Below, in pieces: positions 1-14,280 of a stretch of DNA of 64,000 nt; the stretch's first letter is position 1; each line of letters begins with the position of its first letter. Both the position numbers and the translations under genes were made by a program. A model generated the notes under the pieces. It did no database searches and had not been told where the DNA came from. It worked only from the letters and a program-made list of their open reading frames with translations. The stretch comes from Flaccisagitta enflata (Eukaryota > Chaetognatha > Sagittoidea > Aphragmophora), in contig OZ231128.1 in NCBI GenBank assembly GCA_965153355.1, positions 51,460,001 through 51,524,000 on the forward strand. Direction: 5' to 3'.

Positions 1-769
1 TCGAAAAGAAGATTAAAAACTTTCGATTATCTGATCCTTTCCATAAAAATGATACTCAAAAATGAAGGTTGATTACTTTTGAATACTTATCATCAAACAG
101 GCAGCAAAAATCCAATGAAAAAGATCAAAACAGGGCAGGAATGGTTCATATGAAGGTGTCTACAGAAAGTTGGCTTTTATGGATAAGATACAACTGTTTG
201 TTAATTCTTAATGATTCTAGCGGATTTTCCTCAATTCCTTGACCCAATTGTGCATAGGATAGATTGTCCCGCCTCAATGATGTATACCCCCATCCATATA
301 TTGACCACTTTTGGGCACAAAATTTTATGTTAGAGATAGCTAAAGGTTGTTGTCCTCTGCCATGCGTTATCGTTAAAAATCGCCCAAAACAGGAAAGATT
401 GTCTCAGGCATATTTCCTCGCCTTTCAAACCAGAGGAGTCCACATGAAAATTTGTGCATTCTAATATCAAAAGAACTAGTTGGGAGGCTTCATATCAAAT
501 TTCAGCTTTCTGGGCTACCTAGAAGTATGGTTTATGTGCCAAATTTATTGGACACCCTGTTAATATAGCATCTGTAGCTTGAACTATTTTCAAATGACTC
601 TTTGTGGATGTTTGTCCTTCTTCAAATTGATGCTAAGGCTAAATTATTCAAGTAAAAGAAAATAGAGTTTTCACAGATTTCACTTTTTACATAACCTGGC
701 TCGGTCCTGTAATGCTAGGTGGATGTGGCGAATTTAGGAGCACCCCTACATCCATATCAGTGTGTTCAT
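1..769. other. AT-rich DNA without a recognisable feature
   Basis: No frame here has protein-like composition over a useful length. The one 66-codon frame (264-464) has no recognisable motif or splice context. I see no tandem repeat or inverted termini. Confidence 0.5.
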
Positions 770-897
<128 letters not shown>

Positions 898-1344
898 TCT
901 TTCCAGCTTTTTTACAATTTCGAGCGTTTGTGCAAGATGACCCCACTCCGATCCAACCGCCTCGCTTAAACAAAGATTCCAACTCTCTGTGATGTGTGTT
1001 CATATCAGCTCATTTAGTGCATCAGCACAATAGAAATCATCGCAATATGAATTGTACATTGCCTTCCTCACTACAGCCTCTGTAGTTTATGTTGGAGCAA
1101 ATTTTTTTATGCTCTATGTCTTGTGCATGGTGAAAAATTAAGTCTCGTACCCAGAATAAAACAGCAGCGCGCAATGTGAATGAAACAGGAGCACTGTGTC
1201 TTCAGCTTTCTTTCTGATTTTCGGCATGTCAAAATGGATTTCTTTTTCGTACTCTCAACTCTTTTGATTTAATCGTCCTCTGAACATATATGAAAGTGAT
1301 TTATGACTGTTGGAACAGAGAGCAAGAAAAATAAAAATGACCAG

Positions 1345-1540
<196 letters not shown>

Positions 1541-1559
1541 TTCAAACAGGAGTTGAAAT

Positions 1560-2187
1560 TATTGCTTTACTCGCTCACTGGTTCATGAGCTTAGTTCGAA
1601 TCTCTCATTCGCTCGCTCAAACGCTCGATAATCTACAAGGAGGGTATTTTTACGTGCGCCAAGTCACGTCTATAAGTGATGTCCATCCGTCCGTCCATCC
1701 GTTCGTCCGTTGCTTAGTGACGCAACCGCTCCAGGTTCCACCGGGCGCACATGTTGAGTTGTAGACCTACTTAGGCATGTTCATGTTGATGTTTGGTGCT
1801 AATTCAGATAAGATTACCACACAAGTACAACTCCACCAGTGCCAAAGCAACAACAGCTACTGTTATCGCAACGCTTGAGTGTTTGGATCTTTTTTATTCC
1901 CGAAAGATCCTCGGTGATTTGGAATTAAGCCGCGTGGTAAAGGAAACTCTCCGGCGCGCACGGCATGTGGTAGCACGAGGAATCGGCGGGTCGGACAGTA
2001 GTGAACTAGTGGTGGATATCATGGTGGTTTTTTCAAGTTTGCATAATGTAAGGCGATTATAGAGTCAAAGGTATCTATGATAATGATGCTACAAGTGGTA
2101 AGTGTAATCATGGGGAAGTAGAGTAAGAAGCGGAAGGGCCCTTATCAATGTTTGCAATGATGTCAACGTGATGTTTATGTTGGTCTA
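1560..2187. other. Unassigned spacer with a possible decayed HX fragment
   Basis: Positions about 1640-1760 contain an inverted-looking ACGTGCGCCAAGTCACGT segment followed by CCGTCCGTCC repeats, as in minus-strand HX copies, but too diverged to be sure. An 89-codon frame at 1793-2062 has no recognised domain. Confidence 0.3.
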
Positions 2188-2397
2188 TTTTTTGTCGCAT
2201 GCACGCGACTCTACACCCCGCTTTGTCCGTCCGTCCGACCGTCCATTCGTCCGTCCGTCCGACCGTCGGTCGGTCTGTCGGTCCGTCACAATTTTATTTC
2301 TTAATGTCATTTAAAGTCATTTAAGAGTATACTTAGTCATTCTAAGTCATTCTAAGTCATTCTAAGTCATATAGACTTATAGGTGTTGGCCTTGTTT
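2188..2397 (-). mobile_element. HX interspersed element, A-type (tandem-core) copy
   Basis: Read on the minus strand it begins AACAAGGCCAACACCTATAAGTC, has a core of ~10-bp GACTTAGAAT-like repeats, then a GACC/GACG tract, and ends in the hairpin GTCGCGTGCATGCGAC followed by A residues. The same order is seen in the long copy at 15951-21720, which defines the family. No protein is encoded. Confidence 0.75.
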
Positions 2398-2688
2398 TTT
2401 TAGATCAGCGCTGAGGGGTAAAAGGTTAGCTTTTTTTTAATCATTGGTACAGATTTAATGGATGATTGAAGCTTTCAATTTTACGGCGGTGGATTTAAGG
2501 CAGAATAGAGAGTTCCACGCCTGCAAAGGCCTCTGGTCTCTATCCTCCGGCCTCTGCGGCGGTCTCTGCGCCCACCTCGTCTCTCTTTATTCATATCATC
2601 TCTCTTTGAGAAAGAATCCGCCCCCTCATTCAGTCACATTTGCCAAGTCTAATGCAAAAATGCTTTCGTGGTAACTCTCCGTGTATGT

Positions 2689-3001
<313 letters not shown>

Positions 3002-3122
3002 CTGTCACTCATACCACTATATTCATTGCGTAGATTGTAGATACGCCTTCACAAGTGTTATTGAGCTACTTGCGAATTCATCAAACAGTTCAAAATGCTT
3101 TTACACCCATTCACTATTGAAC

Positions 3123-3333
3123 ACAAGGCCGGATACACGGCTACCGAAGTCGCGTGCGGGTGGGCAGGGGCCATATTTGAGGTCACCAGACCATTTGGGC
3201 AGGAGCAGTGGGGTCAAAGAAATAAAATCATAAAAAAAGTAAAGTGTGACCAACCGATCGACCGACCGACCGACCGACCGACCGACCGACCGACCAACCG
3301 ACGGACAAAGCGGGTTGTAGAGTCGACTAAAAA
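3123..3333 (+). mobile_element. HX interspersed element, B-type copy
   Basis: Starts ACAAGGCCGGATACACGG, carries the subterminal motif AGTCGCGTGCGG at about 3148, a GGGCAGGGGCC segment, a GACC tetranucleotide tract, then GGACAAAGCGGG and CGACTAAAAA. The 3' hairpin is collapsed: only GAGTCGACTAAAAA remains where other B copies have both stem arms. Confidence 0.75.
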
Positions 3334-3443
3334 CCAGTTAATCTTTCCAAAGGAAATAGAGGAACACGGTGCGTCTTCTATCCCGCACTCCCTGCAATTC
3401 ATTGGTCATTATTGAGTCATTAAGAAAGAACATGGAAACTACA

Positions 3444-3726
3444 CTACTTCGCGAATCAAAAAAAAGAAAGAAAAGAAACATCATTGTATTTATTGATAAA
3501 ATATATCTAAAATGTTTTCCAAGCATTCCTCAGAGCTGCAAATACTGGCAATGTTTTTTTTTTTTTTTTTTCATTCGTAAAAAAAATAATGAAAAAATAC
3601 CAGATTGGCGCATAATCAAAGTGAATTCAAAGGGTTTTCTAACAACAAAGAATCTTAATTGGTTTTTTGATAGTTTCAATGTCTTAACCAATCTTTTGAA
3701 AGTGCGTCTTTTTTTAATTCGCGCAG
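3444..3726. mobile_element. TIR element of the ~410-bp family, internally deleted
   Basis: The left end CTACTTCGCGAATCAAAA and the right end AATTCGCGCAG form imperfect inverted repeats, related to those of the copies at 9823-10232 and 16523-16930. About 127 bp present in the 9823 copy is missing here, after CATTCCTCAGA. No transposase frame is present. It is a MITE-like non-autonomous element. Confidence 0.65.
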
Positions 3727-3844
3727 TACACCAAGTAAAACTCAAAGAAAAGTAAGCAACGGACAACCTTGGCTGTCGATGCTTCATGGTCATTTGGTAC
3801 CTCAGTTTTTTTTTTCTAAATATGTCCATGCATGTGTGCGGGTG

Positions 3845-3958
<114 letters not shown>

Positions 3959-5066
3959 AGTGTCCAAACTGGATCACATAACCAGAGCTGAAGACATAGG
4001 CAGTTTCACAATGGCTGCGTTACGAGGTAGACAATAAGACATTCGGGATGGGTAGCGCTTTACAACCGGCTCAATGACACGTGCACGGGTGTGTGTTAGT
4101 GATCAGGGATGTGTTGAATATTGATATTCTCTAACAAATTAGATTGGTCATTGCTTTGTGTTTTATATGACATTTACTGGACAACAATAGTTGCAACTGT
4201 AAAACAAACATTCCTCATTCAATTAAGAGTTAAGAAAAAGTGAGACATATAAATGACATATTATATATAAATATGTAAATATAAATGACATATTATAATG
4301 AGACAGATCATAATGGCTACTCTGACAATGATTTGGATTACAGGACAATCGTAAGTGACGTTATTTTTCAGGTTTCATTATCAAAATTTCCGAGATGCGA
4401 CAGTGACATTTTAGGAACAAGAAAGATCTGTAGGAGATGGAGAAAAAAATAGCACCTATAAGAAGGATTAACATCCCAGAAAACGAGTTCCAGGAGAAAA
4501 TGAGTCTTACACAAACGTGCTAGCCAAAAAACGTCGATACGCAGACTTCGAGATAAAGAATCTCGGCCAGATTAAAAAAGTTATTTTTTGTGAGAACAAA
4601 CCGCTGGGGTTAGATGGGTAAAACAATATCCACCGTGAAGTTTGGACAACAAAAAAGATTTTCAGAACTTCAGTTGTCAGTGGACAATGGGGTTGACCGT
4701 CAAGTAGCGTGATTTCGCAAAACTATGAAAATTTTTTTTGGTTTTATGCGATTACGGCCAAAGTAATTACATGATCGCCGTACAACTTACCCAGGATTTG
4801 TCCAAGGGTTGGATGGTTGTTCATGCAAAATTTCAAAAAATGTCGTAAAATATTTTCATAGCTACGCTGTTTTGAAATTTTTGGGTAGGTAGGCTGGTTC
4901 GGGTGGTTGTATCTACTTAAATTTCTTGAAACTTCACACATCAGTAGACAAGGTCAAATGATGTTACCATAAAAAAATTCAAGTCAATCGGTCAATTTGT
5001 TCATGAGATATAAGCTTTCAAAGTTTGGGTAAAAAAAGTCACGACGGATTCCGCCACTTAGAACAA

Positions 5067-5208
5067 ACAAGGCCGGATACACGGCGACCAGTTGCGGATG
5101 GGTGGGCAGAGGCGGAAATGCGCGTTTTCCCACTTTTCGCCTCGTGCATTACGGACCGACGGACGGACGGACAAAGCCTCTTAAAGAGTTGCGTGTCCGC
5201 AACTAAAA
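5067..5208 (+). mobile_element. HX interspersed element, TTG-subfamily copy
   Basis: AACAAGGCCGGATACACGGC start, subterminal motif AGTTGCGGA at about 5092, GGGTGGGCAGAGGC, a GACGGACG tract, then GAGTTGCGTGTCCGCAACTAAAAA-type end (stem GTTGCG/CGCAAC). The outer arm TCCGCAACT is the exact reverse complement of the 5' AGTTGCGGA. The same copy recurs in the duplication at 11549-11692. Confidence 0.8.
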
Positions 5209-5929
5209 ATCACGAATATGTTTCATTCTAAGACTCAGCATATTTCACGCTTGAGCGATCATAAAATCATAAATAGTACTTCTTCTTTTGATCATTACGT
5301 CTAAACTACAAGGAATATTAAAAAAATAAAACAAACAGAGAAAAGCTTATATGCTAGGCTTTCTAATGATGTAAGATTTAATAGTAATATTTTTAAAAAG
5401 TTGAATGGGAAAATTCCTCAAGACTGGCGAAGATGAGCGAAGGTTTAAATCTATCATGGTAATTGATCTTCGAGTTCGTGAAAAAAAGTAATCGGAACAC
5501 GGTATTTATAAGAATGAGTCTGATAAGAACATGGTATGTGTCAAAACGAGTCTAACTGGAATAAGTTTGTTTTCCTAATGGCAACCGGGAAGGGATACCC
5601 GAAACGGAAGTCAAAGTCCCCCTTGAGAGACAGAGGAAAGAGGAAAGAGTAAAAAATGAAGAAAGGAACAGTGAAAGAGGGTAAGAGATCAAAACGGCAA
5701 AATCGTCAAGTAAGGCTGTTAACAAGCAAGAGACACCAACAAAACGTGTTTGAGAAAAAGGAAAAAAAGTTAGAACCAGAGAGAGAGAGAGAGAGAGCGC
5801 GGCAGAGAGAGGGCGAATTTCAATCGCTTTTCTTCCCTTCTCCAGGGAATGTGTGAAGAATCTTTATTGAGATGGAGAACAACTAAAACCAGTTGTTGTC
5901 GTAGTTGCCTGGTTATCGTTTTCGTCGTC

Positions 5930-7031
<1,102 letters not shown>

Positions 7032-7085
7032 GGATTGTGAAGAAAGAACAATTTTTAGAGCAGATGCCAAAGGATAGAGGAAAAG

Positions 7086-7191
7086 AACAAGGCCAATAAG
7101 GTCCGACGTGTGGATCATCAAACGAATGCGTTACCAACCGACCAACCGACGAACACAGCCAGTTATAGAGGTGCTTTGTCGCACCTAAAAA
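7086..7191 (+). mobile_element. HX-like element, AGGTGC subfamily
   Basis: AACAAGGCCAATAAGGTCCG start, a short ACCAACCGACC tract, and an end whose stem arms are AGGTGC and GCACCT followed by AAAAA. The stem sequence differs from the GTCGCG and GTTGCG subfamilies but still pairs perfectly. The family assignment is an inference from the shared layout. Confidence 0.6.
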
Positions 7192-7311
7192 GTAGCCACT
7201 TCTGTGCCGGTGTGCCCATGAACAGCTTCCTCTTTAACGCCTATTGTTTCTACTCTTTTTTTAAAATGGAAATTGTCAAATGTTGTGGCCTCTTCGTCAT
7301 TCACTTAAATC

Positions 7312-8765
7312 GATCTCCCTGCCCAAGCGCTTCTCCCCTTTCCCTAATTTCCAAAAATCCCCATTGCATTGCGACCTCCATTCCCATCTATCAAAACAGC
7401 CTCCTTGATCAATGGCTTTTTCTCCTTATCTCTTTATAAATAAATATAATCATTATTTTTATAATCATATCTTTAATCAATATTATCACTGTAACTTCTG
7501 TGTCCACGCTCCTCCCCTCTTTCTGGTATCACAAAAAAAACCTTTGCAACCTCGGTGCCAATCAGTCCTTTGCTCCTCCCCTCTTTCTTTTTTCATAAAC
7601 ATTGCTATTGCAACCTCCGTGCCAATGTATTGATCCCTCTCCCCAATCAGTCCCTTGCTCCTCCCCTCTTTTTCCCCTCTTCATTCTCTTTGTTTACAAA
7701 CATCGCTATTCCGACCTCTGTGCCCACATATTGATCCCCCTCCCCAATCAGTGCTTCGCTCCTCCACTCATTCTTTTTTCTAAAACATCGCTATTGCGAC
7801 CTCCATGCGCATATTGATCCCTCGCCCCAATTAGTCCCTTGCTCCTCCCCCTTTTTTCCCCTCTTCATTCTCTTTGTTCACAAACATCGCTATTGCGACC
7901 ACCTTGCCCACATATCTATCCCTCTCCTCAATCAGTCCCTCGCTCCTCCCCTCATTCTTTTTTCACAAAAATCATGCTTGCAACCTCCGTGCCCACATAT
8001 TGATCCTTCTCCCAAATTAACGCCTCGCTCCTCCACTCTTTCTTTTTTCACAAACATCGCTATTGCGACCTGCGTGCCCACATATCGATCCTTCTTCCCA
8101 ATCAGTGCTTCACTCCTCCCCTGTTTCTTTTTTCACAAACATCGCTATTGCGACCACCTTGCCCACATATCGATCCCTCTCCCCAATCAGTCCCTCTAGC
8201 TCCTCCCCTCATTCTTTTTTCACAAACATTGTGCTTACGACCTCCATGCCCACATATCGATCTTTCTCCCCAATCAGTGCTTCGCTCCTCCCGGCTTTGT
8301 CTTTTTTCACAAACATCGCTATTGCACCCTCCATGCGCATGTATTGATCCCTCTCCCCCATCAGTCCCTCGCTCCTCCCCTCATTCTTTTTTCACAAACA
8401 TCGCTATTGCGACCTCCGCACCAACGTGTCAATCTCTCTCCGCAATCAGTGCCTTGCTCCTCCCGTTTCTGTATTTTCACAAATGTCGCATTTGTGACCT
8501 CCGTGCCCACATATCGATCCCTCTCCCCAATCAGTCCCTTGCTCCTCCCCTCATTCTTTTTTCATAAACATCGCTATTGCGACCTCTGCGCCCACGCAGT
8601 GATCCCTCTCCCTAATCAGTCCCTCGCTCCTCCCCTCATTCTTATTTCACAAACATTGCTGTTGCGACCTCCGCGCCCACATACCTATCCCTCTCTCCAA
8701 TCAGTCTCTTACTCCTCCCCTCATCTTTTTTTTACAAACATCGCTATTGCAACCTCCGCTCGCCA
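7312..8765. repeat. 85-bp satellite, about 15-17 units
   Basis: The unit contains CCCTCTCCCCAATCAGTCC, CGCTCCTCCCCTC, TTTTTTCACAAACATCGC and GCGACCTCCGTGCCCACAT. Spacing between successive GATCC/AATCT marks (8346, 8431, 8516, 8601) is 85 bp. Units before about 7600 are degenerate. The family recurs at 12971-13225 in duplication copy 2. Pro/Ser-rich frames repeat every 85 bp in changing frames and are shadows. Confidence 0.93.
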
Positions 8766-8769
8766 TTAG

Positions 8770-9770
8770 TCGCCGCCATGTCGACGACGAAATCGCCGCC
8801 GGGGGGTCGGGAAAAGTCGTAAGGGATGAGTCGATTTAAAAATTGTTGAAATATAAATTACGCCCACGAGTTTCAGTTGGCACTGTCCATGGGCAACTAG
8901 CTGACTGACTTGTGGTGAAAGAAAAGGTGGCAGATTGGAAAATAGGAAAGGTGATCGTCATTTATTCCATAAAAATTTCAGCAACTGAAGAGAGGAAAAA
9001 TGAAAAAGGGAAAATCTATGGCGTTAATGTTGATCATAATGCAAAGATAACATGAAATCGAGACAGGACACAATAAAAAAGACAAACAGCACATGACAAC
9101 ATGTTCATCTTCTTCAGAGCCCATGTCACCTGATAATACCTGCCCTGCCCCGGCGTCAGTAAATTCATCCATATCATCCCCATGAAAGTAGCTGATCGGG
9201 CAAGCGATAAAAACCATACTAAATCGCGATAAAAGAATGCAGCATAGTGCAAAAACAAGAATAACAGACCCGGAGGACAAGATAAAAACAACGTTAATAA
9301 GAATCAAAAACACGTCTATAAAAACTTACTTTTAGGCCCACTTTCGTTAGTTTCAACGCACAGTCTCTCGATGTCAAACTAACGTTAATTGTCCATTCAT
9401 AAGTTCATCTGCAATAAAAAGATGAGAGATTATTGAAATTAGTGAATTCCAAGGGCGCATTCAATCAATCACGAAAAATCAATCAATCACTCTAGGAAGC
9501 AATGCCGTACATAAATAAAAACAATCAATCAAATTGGATAATCCACAGGGCAATTCACGTATCATACGTATAGTTCGCCTACGTAATAAAAACAAATGGC
9601 ATAAAATACAAGGCGCAACCATATGGTTACCCATCTAGCCTTCATTATGAAAAATGGCGAGAAACAAAAGACACCGGCATTGAATAATAAGAAAAGAGGA
9701 AAAGCCAAAAGCACGCAAAGAAACAAAAGCACACACACTTAACAGACGGACGAACATACATTTCTAACAC
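8770..9770. other. Unique spacer between the two duplication copies
   Basis: No feature with support. A 111-codon minus frame at 8978-9313 is hydrophobic but has no recognised motif and no clear splice context. The start has GCCGCC/GTCGACGACG-rich sequence. Confidence 0.4.
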
Positions 9771-9822
9771 CTGCAATTCATTGGTCATTATTGAGTCATT
9801 AAGAAAGAACATGGAAACTACA

Positions 9823-10232
9823 CTACTTCGCGAATCAAAAAAAAGAAAGAAAAGAAACATCATTGTATTTATTGATAAAATATATCTAAAGTGTTTTCCA
9901 AGCATTCCTCAGACAATGTTCTATGATTTCAAAACATCTTTTATTCTAGACCAATCCCAGGTCTGCATCATAACCGTTCAGAAGCTAGAGCCAATCAAAG
10001 AGAAAACCTATTCTGATGAAATGCATGCTTTCCTATAGAGTTGAAATACTGGCAATGTTTTTTTTTTTTTTTTTTTTCATTCGTAAAAAAAATAATGAAA
10101 AAATACCAGATTGGCGCATAATCAAAGTGAATTCAAAGGGTTTTCTAACAACAAAGAATCTTAATTGGTTTTTTGATAGTTTCAATGTCTTAACCAATCT
10201 TTTGAAAGTGCGTCTTTTTTTAATTCGCGCAG
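9823..10232. mobile_element. TIR element of the ~410-bp family, full length
   Basis: 410 bp between CTACTTCGCGAATC and AATTCGCGCAG, flanked on the right by TA. The length agrees with the 408-bp relative at 16523-16930, and internal blocks match it (CCAGATTGG, TTTTTTGATA, AAAGTGCG). Non-autonomous. Confidence 0.68.
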
Positions 10233-10349
10233 TACACCAAGTAAAACTCAAAGAAAAGTAAGCAACGGACAACCTTGGCTGTCGATGCTTCATGGTCATT
10301 TGGTACCTCAGTTTTTTTTTTCTAAATATGTCCATGCATGTGTGCAGGT

Positions 10350-10351
<2 letters not shown>

Positions 10352-10441
<90 letters not shown>
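10352..10441. repeat. (CT)n microsatellite
   Basis: CT repeats with one CACT interruption. Counterpart of 3848-3953. Confidence 0.96.
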
Positions 10442-10443
<2 letters not shown>

Positions 10444-11548
10444 CAGTGTCCAAACTGGATCACATAACCAGAGCTGAAGACATAGGCAGTTTCACAATGG
10501 CTGCGTTACGAGGTAGACAATAAGACATTCGGGATGGGTAGCGCTTTACAACCGGCTCAATGACACGTGCACGGGTGTGTGTTAGTGATCAGGGATGTGT
10601 TGAATATTGATATTCTCTAACAAATTAGATTGGTCATCGCTTTGTGTTTTATATGACATTTACTGGACAACAATAGTTGCAACTGTAAAACAAACATTCC
10701 TCATTCAATTAAGAGTTAAGAAAAAGTGAGACATATAAATGACATATTATATATAAATATGTAAATATAAATGACATATTATAATGAGACAGATCATAAT
10801 GGCTACTCTGACAATGATTTGGATTACAGGACAATCGTAAGTGACGTTATTTTTCAGGTTTCATTATCAAAATTTCCGAGATGCGACAGTGACATTTTAG
10901 GAACAAGAAAGATCTGTAGGAGATGGAGAAAAAAATAGCACCTATAAGAAGGATTAACATCCCAGAAAACGAGTTCCAGGAGAAAATGAGTCTTACACAA
11001 ACGTGCTAGCCAAAAAACGTCGATACGCAGACTTCGAGATAAAGAATCTCGGCCAGATTAAAAAAGTTATTTTTTGTGAGAACAAACCGCTGGGGTTAGA
11101 TGGGTAAAACAATATCCACTGTAGAGGTTGAGACAACAAAAAGAATTTCAAATTCAATTGTCAGAAGTGGACAATGGGGTTGACCGTCAAGTAGCGTGAT
11201 TTCGCAAAACTATGAAAATTTTTTTTGGTTTTATGCGATTACGGCCAAAGTAATTACATGATCGCCGTACAACTTACCCAGGATTTGTCCAAGGGTTGGA
11301 TGGTTGTTCATGCAAAATTTCAAAAAATGTCGTAAAATATTTTCATAGCTACGCTGTTTTGAAATTTTTGGGTAGGCAAACTGGTTCGGAGGTGGTTGTC
11401 ATACTTAAATTTCTTGTTCACATCAGTAGACAAGGTCAAATGATGTTACCATAAAAAAATTCAAGTCAATCGGTCAATTTGTTCATGAGATATAAGCTTT
11501 CAAAGTTTGGGTAAAAAAAGTCACGACGGATTCCGCCACTTAGAACAA

Positions 11549-11692
11549 ACAAGGCCGGATACACGGCGACCAGTTGCGGATGGGTGGGCAGAGGCGGAAA
11601 TGCGCGTTTTCCCACTTTTCGCCTCGTGCATTACGGACCGACGGACGGACGGACAAAGCCTCTTAAAGAGTTGCGTGTCCGCAACTAAAAAT
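11549..11692 (+). mobile_element. HX interspersed element, duplicated copy of 5067-5208
   Basis: Appears identical to the 5067 copy, including the subterminal AGTTGCGGA and the GTTGCG/CGCAAC hairpin. It was duplicated with its host block and is not an independent insertion. Confidence 0.8.
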
Positions 11693-12399
11693 CACGAATA
11701 TGTTTCATTCTAAGACTCAGCATATTTCACGCTTGAGCGATCATAAAATCATAAATAGTACTTCTTCTTTTGATCATTACGTCTAAACTACAAGGAATAT
11801 TAAAAAAATAAAACAAACAGAGAAAAGCTTATATGCTAGGCTTTCTAATGATGTAAGATTTAATAGTAATATTTTTAAAAAGTTGAATGGGAAAATTCCT
11901 CAAGACTGGCGAAGATGAGCGAAGGTTTAAATCTATCATGGTAATTGATCTTCGAGTTCGTGAAAAAAAGTAATCGGAACACGGTATTTATAAGAATGAG
12001 TCTGATAAGAACATGGTATGTGTCAAAACGAGTCTAACTGGAATAAGTTTGTTTTCCTAATGGCAACCGGGAAAGGAATGCGAAACGGAAGTCAAGTCAT
12101 GAAGACAGAGGAAGGAAAAAGTAAAAAATGCAGAACAGTGAAAAGAGGGTAAGAATCAAAACAGCAAAATCGTCAAGTGAGCTGTTAACAAACGAAGACA
12201 CCAACAAAACGTGTTTTGAGAAAAGAAAAAGGTGAACCAGAGAAGTGGGAGGGGGAGGAGAGAGAGAGGAGAGCAAAGCCGCTATGAGAAGAAAGGGGCA
12301 GCTAATCATTCCTTCTCTGGAAATATGAAGTCTTGTAAGTGGGCAGCTAAAACCATTGATGTCATGTTGCCTGAACTATCGTTACTGTGATCATCATTA

Positions 12400-12970
12400 T
12401 TGTTGTATTTGTTGTGTGTTCTGTTGCTAACAACACATTATTATTATTATTATTATTTGTATTATTATTATTATATTTTATTATATTGCATTTGATTGTT
12501 GTTATTTTATTTTATTAGTATGTTATGGTTATTATTTTGTTATTTATTTATTGTTGTTGTTGTTATTGTTATTTATTGTTATTTATTATTTTTATTATTG
12601 TTGTCATTGTCGTTTTTGTTATTATTGTTGTTATTTATTGTTGTTGTTGTTGTTTATTGTTGTTGTTATTGTTTTCTTTGTTGTTTTTGCATTTGTTGTT
12701 TTTATGTTTTTTGTTTTTGTTATTTGTTTGCTTTTTTACTGTCATGTGCTATTACTGTTGTTACTATTACTATTACTGTTATTTTTATTCTATTTTTGTT
12801 GTTGTTTTTGTTTTTATTTGTTGTTGTTGTTGTTGTTGTTGTTATTGTTGTTGATGTTGTTATTGTTGTTATTGTAGCCTTGTTGACGCTCCTATTCGTT
12901 GTCTTTTGATGCTCCTATTTGTTGTTGTTGTTGTTGTTATTTGTTGTTGTTATTTATTTATTGTTATTTA
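12400..12970. repeat. Degenerate TTA/TTG-rich tract
   Basis: Counterpart of the GTT tract 5930-7031: it keeps GTTTTTGCATTTG, TTACTATTACTG and GTTGACGCTC landmarks in the same order, with TTA and TTTA replacing GTT and many small length changes. Confidence 0.85.
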
Positions 12971-13225
12971 TCCTCTCCCCAATCAGTCCCTCGCTCCTCC
13001 CCTCATTCTTTTTTCACAAACATCGCTATTGTGACTCCTGCCCGCGTATCGATCCTCTCCCCAATCAGTCCTTGCTTCCTTCTTTTTTTTTTTCACAAAT
13101 ATCGCTATTGGTGACCTCCGTGCCCACGTACGATCCCTCTCCCCAATCAGTCCCTCGCTCCTCCCCTCATTCTTTTTTCACAAACATCGCTATTGCGACC
13201 TCCGTGCCCACGTATCGATCCCTCC
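12971..13225. repeat. 85-bp satellite, about three units
   Basis: CTCTCCCCAATCAGTCCCTC, TTTTTTCACAAACATCGC and GTGCCCACGT recur with ~80-85-bp spacing. The middle unit has many small indels. Confidence 0.88.
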
Positions 13226-13333
13226 GGCACCAGTTTCGTCTATCTCGGTCGTTAGAGTCGCTTTTTTCGCTTGACTGCGCATTCTTTAGATGCCTCAAGC
13301 TTTCTCATCAACCCTCCCCTCCTCTGCATCTTT

Positions 13334-13490
13334 TTTTTAGTCGCGAACACGCGACTTAACACCTTGCTATGTCGGTAGATCGGTGCGTCGCGTCCGTCCG
13401 TCCGTAACATTTTGGAATTGCGAGCGTTTTTGCATTACTACTCCTGCCCAACCGTCCGCGACTGGATTGCCATCTATCTGGCCTTGTTTT
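13334..13490 (-). mobile_element. HX interspersed element, TCG-subfamily copy
   Basis: On the minus strand: AAACAAGGCCAGATAG start, subterminal AGTCGCGGACGG, GGGCAGGAG, a GGACGGACGG tract, and the hairpin GTCGCGTGTTCGCGAC followed by TAAAA. Inserted just beyond the satellite. Confidence 0.72.
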
Positions 13491-13802
13491 TACTCAAATG
13501 TGCCTTTGCATCTGTTTAAGTAGCGTAGGTAGGTCAAATATACAAAATCTTTTTACGTTTTTTTGGGATGTTTTATCCAATTGTCCATCTGTTGTTTTAC
13601 ATGCTCGTTGATATGCCTGTTGTGGGTAAAACGTTCTTTCCTTTTAACTGCGTCCTCGCACTCCTCTTGAAGGGCATGTCCGTCCATTGCTTGGTCGGTT
13701 TCTCGGTCACGTTTGAAATGCTCAAAAATGGCTGATATCGATGTCTTTTTTTATTTCTTTCAGCTCTCAAGCCTTACCAAATACCATATTCATTTTCATT
13801 CT

Positions 13803-13982
13803 GTTGTTCATTCATTCATTCATTCATTCATTCATTCATTCATTCATTCATTCATTCATTCATTCATTCATTCATTCATTCATTCATTCATTCATTCATT
13901 CATTCATTCATTCATTCATTCATTCATTCATTCATTCATTCATTCATTCATTCATTCATTCATTCATTCGTTCATTCATTAA
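13803..13982. repeat. (TTCA)n microsatellite
   Basis: About 45 tandem TTCA units with one G substitution near the end. Confidence 0.98.
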
Positions 13983-14042
13983 TCAATTCATTTATCTGTT
14001 CATTTATTCATTCACTAGCAAGGTTCATAAAAAACTCGGCGT

Positions 14043-14280
14043 TTTAGTTGCGGATACGCAACTCTATAAGAGGCTTTGTCCGTCCATTGGTCCGTTGGTC
14101 CATTGGTCCATCTGTCGGTCCGTGGGGCTGTCAATATGTAATAATCGAGTTGGAAAGTGTTTAAACGTACTTTTATGATACTTTGTATGTGAGTGTGTGG
14201 GGTTGGTGTGGATGTAGATGGGTGTAGTTTGCTCCTGCCCACTTGTCCGCAACGACATTGTGACCCCGCGTCACTTGTTT
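14043..14280 (-). mobile_element. HX element, D-type (GTGACGCGGG start)
   Basis: On the minus strand: AAACAAGTGACGCGGGGTC, subterminal GTTGCGGAC, GTGGGCAGGAGC, a GGACCAATGGACC tract, then hairpin GTTGCGTATCCGCAAC and TAAAA. It shares its 5' terminus with 52857-53081. Confidence 0.75.

Larger units (their letters stand above)
9771..13230. repeat. Long direct duplication, copy 2
   Basis: Matches copy 1 starting at 3392. It retains the ~127-bp segment lost from copy 1's TIR element. Differences are clustered: long perfect stretches are broken by dense small changes at about 11118-11166 and 11376-11420. From about 12060 the match to copy 1 carries many 1-5 bp deletions. GTT tracts are replaced by mixed TTA/TTG repeats and only about three satellite units remain. 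Confidence 0.83.

Noticed and set aside
1640-1760. Additional HX copy
   Set aside because: Only the CCGTCC tract and a weak inverted motif are present; too diverged to claim.
7412-8769. Several overlapping Pro/Ser/His-rich frames of 70-140 codons
   Set aside because: They repeat the 85-bp satellite in shifting frames; 85 is not a multiple of three, so no single frame persists.
8978-9313. Hydrophobic 111-codon minus frame
   Set aside because: Length is within chance for AT-rich DNA, and no motif is recognised.
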